Part shown: one piece after another, positions 46,784-54,962 of the stretch
Layout of the letters: each line of letters begins with the position of its first letter
Numbering within the stretch: position 1 is the first letter of the stretch
Source: an uncultured Bacilli bacterium
GTDB taxonomy: Bacteria > Bacillota_I > Bacilli_A > RF39 > UBA660
Assembly: GCA_934086485.1 (NCBI GenBank)
Contig: CAKOIF010000003.1
Location: 43,890 to 107,889 of the forward strand
Length of the DNA: 64,000 nt
Direction of reading: 5' to 3'
Made by a program: the position numbers and the translations under genes
Notes under the pieces: model-generated
What the model was told of the DNA's origin: nothing
The model's input: only the letters and a program-made list of their open reading frames with translations
Database searches by the model: none

Positions 46784-48996
46784 TACTCTGCCTCCTCCCT
46801 ATAAGTTTTCATCGCTGATGAATTAAATAGTTTTCTTGAATATCTAAATGATATAAGAATGCTCATTACAAAACATATAACATATACAAAAATATAGTCT
46901 TTTATACCAAGATATTTAACCATATCATATAAATTATTATTAACAATAATATTATTCTTAACTAAAATACATAATCCTAGTATTAAAGCAAAAGCAATAT
47001 GATATATTAAAAATAATTCAATATTAATTAAATTCTTTAATACTTTTTTAGTTGCTCCGAGAATTCTTAATGTTGCATAATAGACATTTCTTGATTTTTC
47101 AATTAATCTAATAACAAAATATGCTATAAAGAAAAGTACAATAAATATAATAGTCATAACTATTAATTTAAATATTTTAATAACTTCCAAAACACCATTT
47201 GAATAATTTATTTTGGCATCTTTAATAAATAATGGCTTAAATCCATTCATTTCAAGATAACATTTAGCCTCGGGAATATCCTTTACATCTTTCAAATAAA
47301 TTGATGATTGATAAGTTCCCATATTAAATAAAGATAAATAATCCTCTTTTGAAATATATATTACAGAGTTATTATTTTCATAATCTTTTACACCTGTTAA
47401 ATTTTCAAAATTATATTTCAAATACATATCACTAATTTCTAAATCTACATTATTTTCATAATAAATATTTTTTACATTAATATTTAATATATTATTTTTA
47501 CACCAACTATATTTACACATTACATTAAGTTCATATGGAACAATAGCTTTTCCTTTAGGTACTTTATCACTAACACTATAAAGTAAATCTACTTTTTGAT
47601 TATTTAAGGTAATTGTAACCTTACTATAGTTTTCATAACTATTTATTTTTATTTTTTCTAATACTTCATCACTTACATAGAAAATATCATTATCATATTC
47701 CTTATCTTTAAGAACAAATCCTGTTACTTTTAAATCTTTATTTGAACTTGATATATTATCTGTATTTCTTAAACTAAGTTTTGTTTCTTTTAACTTATCT
47801 TTTAAAGTTGAAACATAATAATTATTTTTATTAGTTTCTAATATTATTTCATTATCATTAATAGGTTTTTGACCCTCGATATTAGATTTTAGTTCACGTA
47901 TACTTTTTACATTACCATAAAACCAAAAAGTATTATCATCAGTTAAACTATATGTAGCATCTAAAATTATATCATCCTTCACTACTGATTTTACATAATC
48001 AAGTTTACTTATTTTATCTAGTTCTTCATTTGTAATTACACTATTATCACTTTTTTTAATTACAATTCTTTCATCAGATAAATCACTAAAATAATAATTA
48101 TAACCATTTTTATTTTCTTCATACTCTGCTTTTCTAAACGAAGAATATATTCCTAAGAAAGCAAAAGTAATTAATAAGAATACCATTAAAAGTAAAATAA
48201 ACTTCATAGGTAAATTAAATGTATTTCTTACTCCAAGTCTAATTTTATTTAAAAAACTAATATTTTTATATTCATGAAGACTTGTTTTACTTTCTTCATA
48301 AGGTTTTATCGTTATATCCTCACGAACTTTTCCATCATGCATTTCAATCTTACGAGTAGCAAGATCCTCAACATCTTCATAATTATGAGTTACAACAATT
48401 ACAAGTTTATCTTTTGCTACTTTTGCAAGTAGTTTCATTATAGAGGCTGCAGATCTACGATCTAAATTACCTGTTGGTTCATCAGCAATTATTATAGGTA
48501 CATCTTTAGCAAGTGCTCTAGCAATAGCTACTCTTTGCTTTTGACCTCCAGATAAATGAGAAACTTTACTATTTCTATATTTGTATAAATCTACTTCCTT
48601 AATTAATTCAATAACTTTATTTTTAATATCTTTTTTCTTAAAACCATTTAACAAAAGAACTAACTCAATGTTTTGATACACAGTATAACTACTTACTAAA
48701 TTAAATGATTGAAATATATTACCTATATAACTTTTACGATAATGCTCTGCTTCCTCATTACTATAATGACTTGTTTCCATGCCATTAATATACATTTCTC
48801 CTTCTTCATACGTATCAAGACCTGATAATACATTTAAAAGAGTACTTTTTCCACATCCACTTTCTCCAGTTATTACAACAAACTCTCCTAAATAAAAATC
48901 TAAAGATATTTTACTAAAACCTGATGCAACAAGACCTTTATTATAATAGAATTTACTAACTTTTTTTAAACTAAGTATTGGTTTATCTTTACTCAT
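46783..48996 (-). CDS. ABC exporter, ATPase fused to FtsX-type permease (first gene)
   Basis: 737 aa. ATPase 1-225: Walker A GESGCGKSTLLNVLSGL, signature HLSGGQKQRVAIARALA, Walker B IIADEPTGNLD. A short linker, helix 1 (about 262-282), extracellular domain, and three C-terminal helices with RNVYYATLRILGATKKVLK, the FtsX-type contact. Forms an operon, and probably a complex, with the next gene. GGAGG precedes ATG 48996. Substrate unknown; peptide or antimicrobial efflux is usual. Confidence 0.88.
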   Translation of the reverse strand: MSKDKPILSLKKVSKFYYNKGLVASGFSKISLDFYLGEFVVITGESGCGKSTLLNVLSGLDTYEEGEMYINGMETSHYSNEEAEHYRKSYIGNIFQSFNLVSSYTVYQNIELVLLLNGFKKKDIKNKVIELIKEVDLYKYRNSKVSHLSGGQKQRVAIARALAKDVPIIIADEPTGNLDRRSAASIMKLLAKVAKDKLVIVVTHNYEDVEDLATRKIEMHDGKVREDITIKPYEESKTSLHEYKNISFLNKIRLGVRNTFNLPMKFILLLMVFLLITFAFLGIYSSFRKAEYEENKNGYNYYFSDLSDERIVIKKSDNSVITNEELDKISKLDYVKSVVKDDIILDATYSLTDDNTFWFYGNVKSIRELKSNIEGQKPINDNEIILETNKNNYYVSTLKDKLKETKLSLRNTDNISSSNKDLKVTGFVLKDKEYDNDIFYVSDEVLEKIKINSYENYSKVTITLNNQKVDLLYSVSDKVPKGKAIVPYELNVMCKYSWCKNNILNINVKNIYYENNVDLEISDMYLKYNFENLTGVKDYENNNSVIYISKEDYLSLFNMGTYQSSIYLKDVKDIPEAKCYLEMNGFKPLFIKDAKINYSNGVLEVIKIFKLIVMTIIFIVLFFIAYFVIRLIEKSRNVYYATLRILGATKKVLKNLINIELFLIYHIAFALILGLCILVKNNIIVNNNLYDMVKYLGIKDYIFVYVICFVMSILISFRYSRKLFNSSAMKTYREEAE

Positions 48997-49107
48997 ATTT
49001 TCCTCCTACATAAATTATATTATATAAAATAAATTTATACAAATATAATATAACATTGTAATGTGACAATAGAGTGACATTACTAATTTACATTTTTATT
49101 ATATTTA

Positions 49108-49935
49108 CTATTTTTTAATTATTAGATTATTATTTTCTTTTTCTAATTCTTTTAAACTTTTATTTGGTGTCGGTAAATCCTCAGGCATTGTACCGCCTAA
49201 ATCTTCAATTGCTTTTCTAACTGTTTTTCCCACTTTGTAGTGAGTATTTGTGGCAATTTTTTCATTTGGTTCTTCTTGTTTTTCAAGTAATGCTTCTGTT
49301 TGAGTTATTCTAAATATATTAGCACCTAATTCAACACTACCCATATTATCTAATATATCTTCGCTATATCTTAAACCTTTTCGTTTTGCAATATCATTTG
49401 CTGTTTCTCCATTATATAATCCTTTATATCCTGCATTAGTAAACTTATCTAAGTTTTTAACTCCTTTTTCTTTAGCTATTTTATATAAAATTTTATTGCC
49501 GTCTCTTTTTTGCCTCCTCCTATATAATCTTTTTTCATCTTCATTTAAATTATTATATTCTTGCTCTAATAATTCATGTTTCCTAGTTTGAATAGCAAAA
49601 TATGTTTGAGCAAGAGCTATAACTTTCTTTCTACTATCACCATTTTGAGCGATAAGATAGCATGCATATCTGGATAGTTTATAATCAGAAACTTTTCTTT
49701 GACCACCTTTACCTAAATTTATCATTTTGTCGGCGCCGACAAAATGGTCGGATGTTACATAATTACTGGCTTTGCAAGAGTTTATTGCTTTTTTTATTAC
49801 ACCAACAAATTTTCTCCATTCGGTATACTCTAAAACCTTTTGCAGTTCCCTTGCATACCAATATTCATTACCATCATCATCTACATGTCTAATACTTTCA
49901 AATATAGTTTCATTAATTTTTTCTAATTCGTTCAT
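49108..49935 (-). CDS. DinD-family protein, copy 2
   Basis: 275 aa, about the same layout as copy 1: YWYARELQKVLEYTEWRKF, DHFVGADKMINLGKGGQRKV, LSRYACYLIAQNGDSRKK, LAQTYFAIQTRKHE, and a C terminus ending KSLKELEKENNNLI. Most divergent from copy 1 at residues 40-70 and 150-170. It carries a perfect 24-bp palindrome in codons 64-71. It directly follows the copy 3 remnant, so the two came from a tandem duplication. GAGG before ATG. Confidence 0.85.
   Translation of the reverse strand: MNELEKINETIFESIRHVDDDGNEYWYARELQKVLEYTEWRKFVGVIKKAINSCKASNYVTSDHFVGADKMINLGKGGQRKVSDYKLSRYACYLIAQNGDSRKKVIALAQTYFAIQTRKHELLEQEYNNLNEDEKRLYRRRQKRDGNKILYKIAKEKGVKNLDKFTNAGYKGLYNGETANDIAKRKGLRYSEDILDNMGSVELGANIFRITQTEALLEKQEEPNEKIATNTHYKVGKTVRKAIEDLGGTMPEDLPTPNKSLKELEKENNNLIIKK
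49723..49746. repeat. 24-bp perfect palindrome in dinD copy 2
   Basis: CATTTTGTCGGC-GCCGACAAAATG, fully self-complementary, encoding HFVGADKM. GC-rich core in otherwise AT-rich DNA. Confidence 0.92.
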
Positions 49936-49950
49936 TTTTTACCTCACTTT

Positions 49951-50311
49951 CTATTTTTAATTATTAGATTATTACTTTCTTTTTCGAGTTCTTTTAAACT
50001 TTTTTCATACTATCACCAGTTTAAGCAATTAAATAACAAGCATATCTGGATAGTTTATAATCTTCTATATTTCTTAAAGTGTTAGAACCAATATCAACCA
50101 TTTTCCTGACATCAGGAAAATGGTCTTGTAGTCTATAGTTACTATTTAAGCACGTTAATTTTTCTTTCTCAATTACCTTTTCAAAATTTTCCCATTTGTT
50201 ATACTCTAATACTTTTTGTAATTCTCTGGCATACCAATACTCATTCCCATTTTCATCAAAATGTTTAATACTTTCAAATACTGTTTCATTAATATTTTCT
50301 AATTCATTCAT
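49951..50311 (-). pseudogene. DinD-family copy 3, internally deleted
   Basis: The first 96 residues are intact (YWYARELQKVLEYNKWENF, DHFPDVRKMVDIGSNTLRNI, LSRYACYLIA) and end at a TAA replacing the usual Gln. The DNA continues with TGDSMKK, then jumps to the family C terminus (KELEKESNNLIIK, other frame). About 480 bp of the normal gene are missing. Its promoter region (50312-50540) is intact, so a short N-terminal protein with the palindromic segment may still be made. Confidence 0.85.
50099..50122. repeat. 24-bp palindrome in dinD copy 3
   Basis: CATTTTCCTGA-CA-TCAGGAAAATG: 11-bp arms, 2-nt centre, encoding HFPDVRKM. Confidence 0.9.
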
Positions 50312-50540
50312 TTTTTACCTCACTTTCTAATTTACAATAGTTTACATTTTTACATTTTTTTATAACTTTGTATTTTTCTCCCTTCATACATATTTATTAC
50401 CGAAAAATTTCTGATTTCCTCCTTTTTTTGATAAATTTTTTTAAAAAAGATAAAATTTTACACATTATTTACATTTTTCATTATTAAACTTTACACTAAT
50501 TTACATTATAAAAAGTGTAAATATCTTTACAAAATAAAAA
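50312..50540. repeat. Conserved dinD upstream region with TTTACA boxes, copy 2
   Basis: Near-copy of 28515-28741 placed before the truncated dinD. Same TTTACA boxes, same CTCCTTTTTTTGATAA tract, a slightly broken GTGTAAATA/TCTTTACA palindrome and -10 TAAAAT. This explains the roughly 240-bp gap between the dinD remnant and the reverse transcriptase gene. Confidence 0.6.
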
Positions 50541-50556
50541 CTAGGTTTTACCCTAG
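50530..50556 (-). terminator. Terminator of the reverse transcriptase gene
   Basis: Minus strand CTAGG-GTAAAA-CCTAG (50541-50556) followed by TTTTTATTTT. The stop codon TAG is part of the stem. Confidence 0.75.
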
Positions 50557-51893
50557 CAATCAAATTTAAAAATAATTTTAGTTTTTTCTAAATATATATA
50601 TTTAATATTATTAATATCTAAATAATTTAAAACTTTTTTATAATTATAAATATTTAATGTACAAGTACCCTTTAAGTATAATGAAGTATTTATAATATCA
50701 TCACTAATATTACTATATATTACATAGCCATAATCATTTACAAAATCTTTAACTATTACATTATTATATTTACTACTTAAAAATATATATTCCTCTTTTA
50801 AAGAATATATATCTTTTTTTAAATATCCTCTGTAACTTATTTTACTTGGATAATATTTCTTAAAATCTTTATTTCTTAAATAATTTATTTTTTTTATAAT
50901 ACCATTATATGTAACACTTCTACATCTATAAAAAACATTATCTTTTTTTATATAGTATGTTCTTCCTAAAAAAGTAAAAGAATTATTTAACTTATATATA
51001 TTACTTTTGGGATTTACACTTAAGTCATATTTACTTAGTTCAATTTCAATTAAATTATATATATTTTTTAGAAATAATTTATCATTACTTAAAACTATTA
51101 TATCATCCATATAACGTATATAATATTTACATTTAAGTTTTTCTTTAACATAGTGATCAAATTCATTTAAATAAAATACTGCAAGTATTTGTGAACATAC
51201 ATTTCCAATAGATAATCCTTTACCATCTTTATATAAAGGAATTTCTTTAATCTTTTTTATTAATTCATTTTTTTCTTTTATAGAAATATTCTTATAATAT
51301 AAATCATTTATAACATTTTCTTTTAAATAATTTATATCTTTATTAATATAATCACTATTAGTTTGATTTATTATACTTAATATTAATTTTAAAACTAATT
51401 CATCTTTAATATATTTTTTTAATAAATTCATTAATATTAAATGATTTATATTATAAAAATATTTTTTTATATCTATTTTTAAAACATATACATTACCATT
51501 ATTTTTTAAAGTATTTGCATATTTTTCAAAATAATAATATGCTTTTTTAGCACCCATTCCTTTTCTTGTAGCAACATTTTGGTCTATTAATGATGAAGAT
51601 AATGCAGGAAGTAATATTTTATAAGCTACTACATAATTAACTATTTTATCATATATTGTATCACTCATAATTACCCTATATTTTGGATCTTTTATAATAA
51701 ATATTTTATATTTAGAAAAATAATAGTTAAAATTATTTAATCTATTATAAATATCAAATATATTAGAATTTGAAAAATATGAAAATTTAGTTTTTTTAGA
51801 AATAGATCTACAATTCTTACATACATTATGATAAGCCCACTGAACATTTTCATATGTAAAAATACTATCTAAGTCAAAACTTTTTCTTTTCAA
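50553..51893 (-). CDS. DGR-type reverse transcriptase
   Basis: 446 aa from TTG 51893, which has AAGGAG 6 nt upstream; the open frame to 51986 has no site and runs into the template's downstream region. RT motifs: LKIDIKKYFYNIN (first catalytic Asp, about 141), GLSIGNVCSQILAVFYLNEFD (226-246; the SQ motif and following LNEFDHYV are typical of DGR enzymes), and YIRYMDDIIVLS with the catalytic MDD (262-264). No maturase, endonuclease or integrase domain. It copies the template repeat RNA with errors at adenines and, with Avd, feeds the cDNA into the variable region. Confidence 0.93.
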   Translation of the reverse strand: MKRKSFDLDSIFTYENVQWAYHNVCKNCRSISKKTKFSYFSNSNIFDIYNRLNNFNYYFSKYKIFIIKDPKYRVIMSDTIYDKIVNYVVAYKILLPALSSSLIDQNVATRKGMGAKKAYYYFEKYANTLKNNGNVYVLKIDIKKYFYNINHLILMNLLKKYIKDELVLKLILSIINQTNSDYINKDINYLKENVINDLYYKNISIKEKNELIKKIKEIPLYKDGKGLSIGNVCSQILAVFYLNEFDHYVKEKLKCKYYIRYMDDIIVLSNDKLFLKNIYNLIEIELSKYDLSVNPKSNIYKLNNSFTFLGRTYYIKKDNVFYRCRSVTYNGIIKKINYLRNKDFKKYYPSKISYRGYLKKDIYSLKEEYIFLSSKYNNVIVKDFVNDYGYVIYSNISDDIINTSLYLKGTCTLNIYNYKKVLNYLDINNIKYIYLEKTKIIFKFDC

Positions 51894-52120
51894 ATTAAAC
51901 TCCTTATTAATAGTTATATAAATATTGCTGACAAGATATAAAAGCATTACTAGGCAGCGATTTTTCGTTTTGCTACTAGACCACATTACTCTTCATTACT
52001 TTCGTTTTAGGCAGATTACCAAGGAATATGCTTGTTTCCTATCCATAATTTGTTAAAGAGTAATTACATTCATAAAGCTCTTGCTTTGTGTAATAATACT
52101 CACTTTGTAAGGAAAATACG

Positions 52121-52230
52121 CCACGAGCCGCATTATTACGATTATTAACATTGTCATTATTCAGACCATTAATCGGATTAAGTTCAAATACATTCGAATT
52201 ACTATCATTGAATCTATTAGGAGAGCCCGC
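52121..52230 (-). repeat. DGR template repeat (TR)
   Basis: 110 bp that align without gaps to 53234-53343 in the target gene. 21 positions differ; all 21 are A in the minus-strand TR, out of 35 template adenines, and none of the other 75 positions differ. Read as protein it is Asn-rich (mostly AAC/AAT codons), the standard design for adenine mutagenesis. It lies inside a 77-codon open frame (52039-52272) that I regard as a by-product, not a gene. It is followed directly by the RT gene. Confidence 0.95.
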
Positions 52231-52268
52231 CCAAAATAGCATATCCCTATCAGCAATATTTATACTTT

Positions 52269-52356
52269 CCATAGTTTTTTAACTATGGTAGGCACATTAT
52301 AAAGAATAAATCCCATAAAAAACAATAATGTGCCTACCTTAATTAGAAAATTAAGG
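52269..52356 (-). ncRNA. Structured segment upstream of the TR (template RNA 5' part?)
   Basis: Three inverted repeats in 88 bp: 8-bp stem with T4 loop (52269-52276 with 52281-52288), 14-bp perfect stem GGTAGGCACATTAT (52287-52300 with 52325-52338), and 8-bp stem (52337-52344 with 52349-52356) overlapping the accessory gene stop. No T-run follows any of them, so terminators are unlikely. Probably part of the folded DGR template RNA. Confidence 0.5.
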
Positions 52357-52650
52357 ATTAATTATATAATATAAATCTTTATATTCTTTTTCTATTATTT
52401 TATAAATATCATTATTAATTAACTTTTTACTAATAAAATAATTTAATATAAATAATATATATTTAATACTTACTTTAAATTCTAACATATAATTTTTATC
52501 TTTATTAGAATTATTTATATTAAAACAATATTCACATATTTTAGTATGCTCTTTAATAATTCTTGTACTAAGAATCTCTTTATCATGTGGAACTTTTCTT
52601 ATTACAAGTTCATTTAAATCAATATATATTTTAGAAATTAAATCAATCAT
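52351..52650 (-). CDS. Second small DGR accessory protein (unrecognised)
   Basis: 99 aa from ATG 52650, which shares a base with the avd stop (TAATG); a TTG start at 52665 is possible. Helical prediction by composition: IDLISKIYIDLNELVIRK, HTKICEYCFNIN, FKVSIKYILFILNYFISKK, IYKIIEKEYKDLYYI, consistent with a small helical bundle like Avd but without clear identity. Position between avd and TR suggests a role in template binding or retrohoming. Includes three closely spaced features of note: a C-x2-C pair and a very Lys/Ile-rich body. Confidence 0.6.
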   Translation of the reverse strand: MIDLISKIYIDLNELVIRKVPHDKEILSTRIIKEHTKICEYCFNINNSNKDKNYMLEFKVSIKYILFILNYFISKKLINNDIYKIIEKEYKDLYYIINP

Positions 52651-52988
52651 TATTCTTTTATCCAACCATACATCATTTTTTTAGTATCATTAAGTATTCC
52701 AAGAAATCCTCGTACTCTTTTTATTTTAACATATTTATATTTACCAATAAGTCCAATTATTAAATCAAGTGCACTTAAATTTACTAATGCTTCTTTTTGA
52801 TACTTATTTCTTATTTTCTCACTATCATAATTTATATTAGCTCTATATATATTATGTATAAGTTCATATAACTCTGTTTCTAATGATATTCTAAAGGTTT
52901 TTGCCTTATTAGGCATCTTATTTAAAATATAAGTAAATGAATAATCATATAACTCATTTGCTTTATTAACAAGTTTAAATGATTGCAT
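52650..52988 (-). CDS. avd: Avd-like accessory variability determinant
   Basis: 112 aa, predicted four-helix bundle of the Avd/S23-like type: FKLVNKANELYDYSFTYILN, KTFRISLETELYELIHNIYR, RNKYQKEALVNLSALDLIIG, VKIKRVRGFLGILNDTKKMM. Basic overall. In studied DGRs Avd forms a pentamer that binds the RT and template RNA and is needed for cDNA synthesis. Sits between target and TR, as usual. Confidence 0.85.
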   Translation of the reverse strand: MQSFKLVNKANELYDYSFTYILNKMPNKAKTFRISLETELYELIHNIYRANINYDSEKIRNKYQKEALVNLSALDLIIGLIGKYKYVKIKRVRGFLGILNDTKKMMYGWIKE

Positions 52989-53000
52989 TATTTCCTTTCT

Positions 53001-53154
53001 TCCACTTCGTGGAAACCATACGCCCCATAAAGGGGCGTACCACTTTAGTATGATTTACTGCTTTAACATTTCAATCACATTTAGTTTTATTTTTTTACCG
53101 ACGCACAATCGAGGATTGTGCTGCTTTCTTTTCTCAGAGAAGTTGCCCTTCTCT
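53001..53154. repeat. Four hairpins between target gene and avd
   Basis: Perfect stems: 53001-53005/53009-53013 (TCCAC); 53019-53026/53032-53039 (TACGCCCC, GC-rich); 53103-53110/53114-53121 (GCACAATC, 3-nt loop); 53136-53142/53148-53154 (AGAGAAG). GC content is well above the surroundings. Known DGR targets have an 8-bp-stem hairpin or cruciform after VR that promotes homing; the last two lie 80-130 bp after VR and could serve this. Confidence 0.6.
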
Positions 53155-53160
53155 TCGGCT

Positions 53161-54927
53161 CTAATTTACTGTGTAAACATCGTTATATGTTCCACTTCCA
53201 AGTAACTTACTTTCAGAGGATAGAGAAACTACACCACGAGCCGCAAAAGAACGACTATCAACATAGTCAAAATGCAGACCAGAAAACGGAATAAGTCCAA
53301 AAACATACGAAATACTATCATAGAATCTACCAGGAGAGCCCGCCCAATATGCCATATTATTATTTAAATAGAAAGCACTGTTGTCCGTATTATATTTTCC
53401 TCCTGCTAGCACAATTTCATCCGCTGTTATTAATCCAAAATTATTTGTTACCACATCCGCAGTATTACATTCAAACGTTGGTGTTGGTGTACTTGAACTT
53501 AATCTAGTATATGCAGCATATTTAATTATGCTGCCAGTGGATGCCCAAGTGCTTGATGTATTTCTATCATTGCAAAATGTTGTTTTAATAAATCTTGATG
53601 TACTTATATTTTCATTAAAATATTTTGTATACCAATTATCTAAATATGTTTTTATTGTACTATTTGTTGCAGTTCCTCTTTGAGAACCAGTTGTATATTG
53701 AAATCCTACATATTCTGCATGATTATAATCATTATTATAAGCTGTAAATCCCATATTTGTATCTGCTCCAGTTATTGCTACTTTTGCATTTTCACTTGGG
53801 GCTTTACTTCCTGCATATATCATTTTTATTTTATTATCTTTATCTACCCTTATTATTCTCCAGTACATATCATCTCCTTTATGGGCATATACTACTCCTT
53901 TACATTTATAATTATATGTTGAAGCATAATCTGTTACACCAGTTTGGCACTCAGCTAATGTTGAATAGTCCATGTATTTTGGTGAACTATTTCCATCATA
54001 CCATACTTCATCTGTAGAATTTTCATCATAGAAACCTCTGTAAACAATTTGGTCTTCTTTAAACTTACCATATTTTACCCAGTTGTTATCTACTGCTCCT
54101 CTATAATAATATGTTTTACCTATTCCTTCTGTATATGAATACATTCCAGCATTACTAGTTTCTACGCTTGCAAATGAAGGTGATGTTTTTGCTTCAATTG
54201 CAGTTTTTCCTCCATTATTTGCAAGTATTGTTTCATAACCCTTTTTAACTGTTGTTCCATCTTCTGAGGAACATCCTTTACTTATTGCATATATTTTACC
54301 AGTAAAGTTTTTTCCTCCAAGTTGTGCTTGACTTACATTTAAGTTATAGTATCTTCCTGTTATTTTCCATCTTACTGATTGAGTACTTCCTAAACTTTTT
54401 ATTGTTGCTCCCTCAACTAGTTTATAATATTTATTTGTACTATCATAATAACTTTGTATATTTGCATGATCAAAATTTGTTTCTGTAGCAAAATGATTAT
54501 TTCCATTCATACCATTTACTTCAATTGTTATTTCTTTTGTAGCGCCACTTGTTTTAGTCGTTGTACCTTGTCCATATACATTACTTCCTGCATCATATTC
54601 ATAAACTATATCATATGTACATGTTGTAAGTAAATTTGATGAACCTGTAAGAGTTACATCTAAAAATGCAGTATCCTCTTTTGCAGCGACTTCATTATTT
54701 GCTACTGTAAAACTCATATTTGCTGCTGGTACTTGTAAATTAAGTTGTGTCGCATTTGATATAAATGTTGCATCACCTGGACTTGATGAATTAATATTTA
54801 CTGCTACATTATTATTTAAGTTTACATTAAATGTTCCAAAATATGCAAATGAAGCAACTCCTATAATAATTATTAATAATACTGAGGCAAACACTGCTAG
54901 TGATTTTGTTATTTTACTTTTTTCCAT
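53161..54927 (-). CDS. DGR target: membrane-anchored surface protein with variable C terminus
   Basis: 588 aa. N-terminal anchor helix (residues 9-29), then Ser/Thr/Asn-rich extracellular domains, some reminiscent of pilin-like or adhesin beta-sandwiches. The C-terminal 130 residues have features of a C-type-lectin or FGE-like fold: DDMYWRIIRVD, AYWAGSPGRF, ending AARGVVSLSSE. The VR codes for residues about 529-565. Ligand unknown; by analogy the exposed lectin face binds changing partners. AGGAG precedes ATG. The promoter lies inside the inverted-repeat segment 54963-55110. Confidence 0.88.
   Translation of the reverse strand: MEKSKITKSLAVFASVLLIIIIGVASFAYFGTFNVNLNNNVAVNINSSSPGDATFISNATQLNLQVPAANMSFTVANNEVAAKEDTAFLDVTLTGSSNLLTTCTYDIVYEYDAGSNVYGQGTTTKTSGATKEITIEVNGMNGNNHFATETNFDHANIQSYYDSTNKYYKLVEGATIKSLGSTQSVRWKITGRYYNLNVSQAQLGGKNFTGKIYAISKGCSSEDGTTVKKGYETILANNGGKTAIEAKTSPSFASVETSNAGMYSYTEGIGKTYYYRGAVDNNWVKYGKFKEDQIVYRGFYDENSTDEVWYDGNSSPKYMDYSTLAECQTGVTDYASTYNYKCKGVVYAHKGDDMYWRIIRVDKDNKIKMIYAGSKAPSENAKVAITGADTNMGFTAYNNDYNHAEYVGFQYTTGSQRGTATNSTIKTYLDNWYTKYFNENISTSRFIKTTFCNDRNTSSTWASTGSIIKYAAYTRLSSSTPTPTFECNTADVVTNNFGLITADEIVLAGGKYNTDNSAFYLNNNMAYWAGSPGRFYDSISYVFGLIPFSGLHFDYVDSRSFAARGVVSLSSESKLLGSGTYNDVYTVN
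53234..53343 (-). repeat. DGR variable region (VR)
   Basis: Counterpart of TR. Compared with TR the encoded segment changes 15 residues, 13 of them Asn in TR (to Gly, Tyr, Ile, Ser, His, Phe, Asp). The 3' side continues into GC-rich GCGGCTCGTGG, the likely initiation-of-mutagenic-homing site; just past it TR and VR differ at non-A bases (for example 52120 against 53233), as expected for IMH* against IMH. Confidence 0.95.
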
Positions 54928-54962
54928 AATCTACTCCTATCCCTTATAAATACTGGGGTCAT

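Noticed and set aside
51894..51986. Longer RT reading frame starting at 51986
   Set aside because: No ribosome site there, while TTG 51893 has AAGGAG at 6 nt; the extra residues look like translated TR-downstream RNA.
52039..52272. 77-codon ORF covering the template repeat
   Set aside because: Its only homology is to the target's VR, it has no ribosome site, and template repeats are normally non-coding; treated as TR plus flanks.
53103..53121. Hairpin read as a Rho-independent terminator of the target gene
   Set aside because: No T-run follows in the minus-strand sense; the avd gene downstream seems to be in the same cassette.
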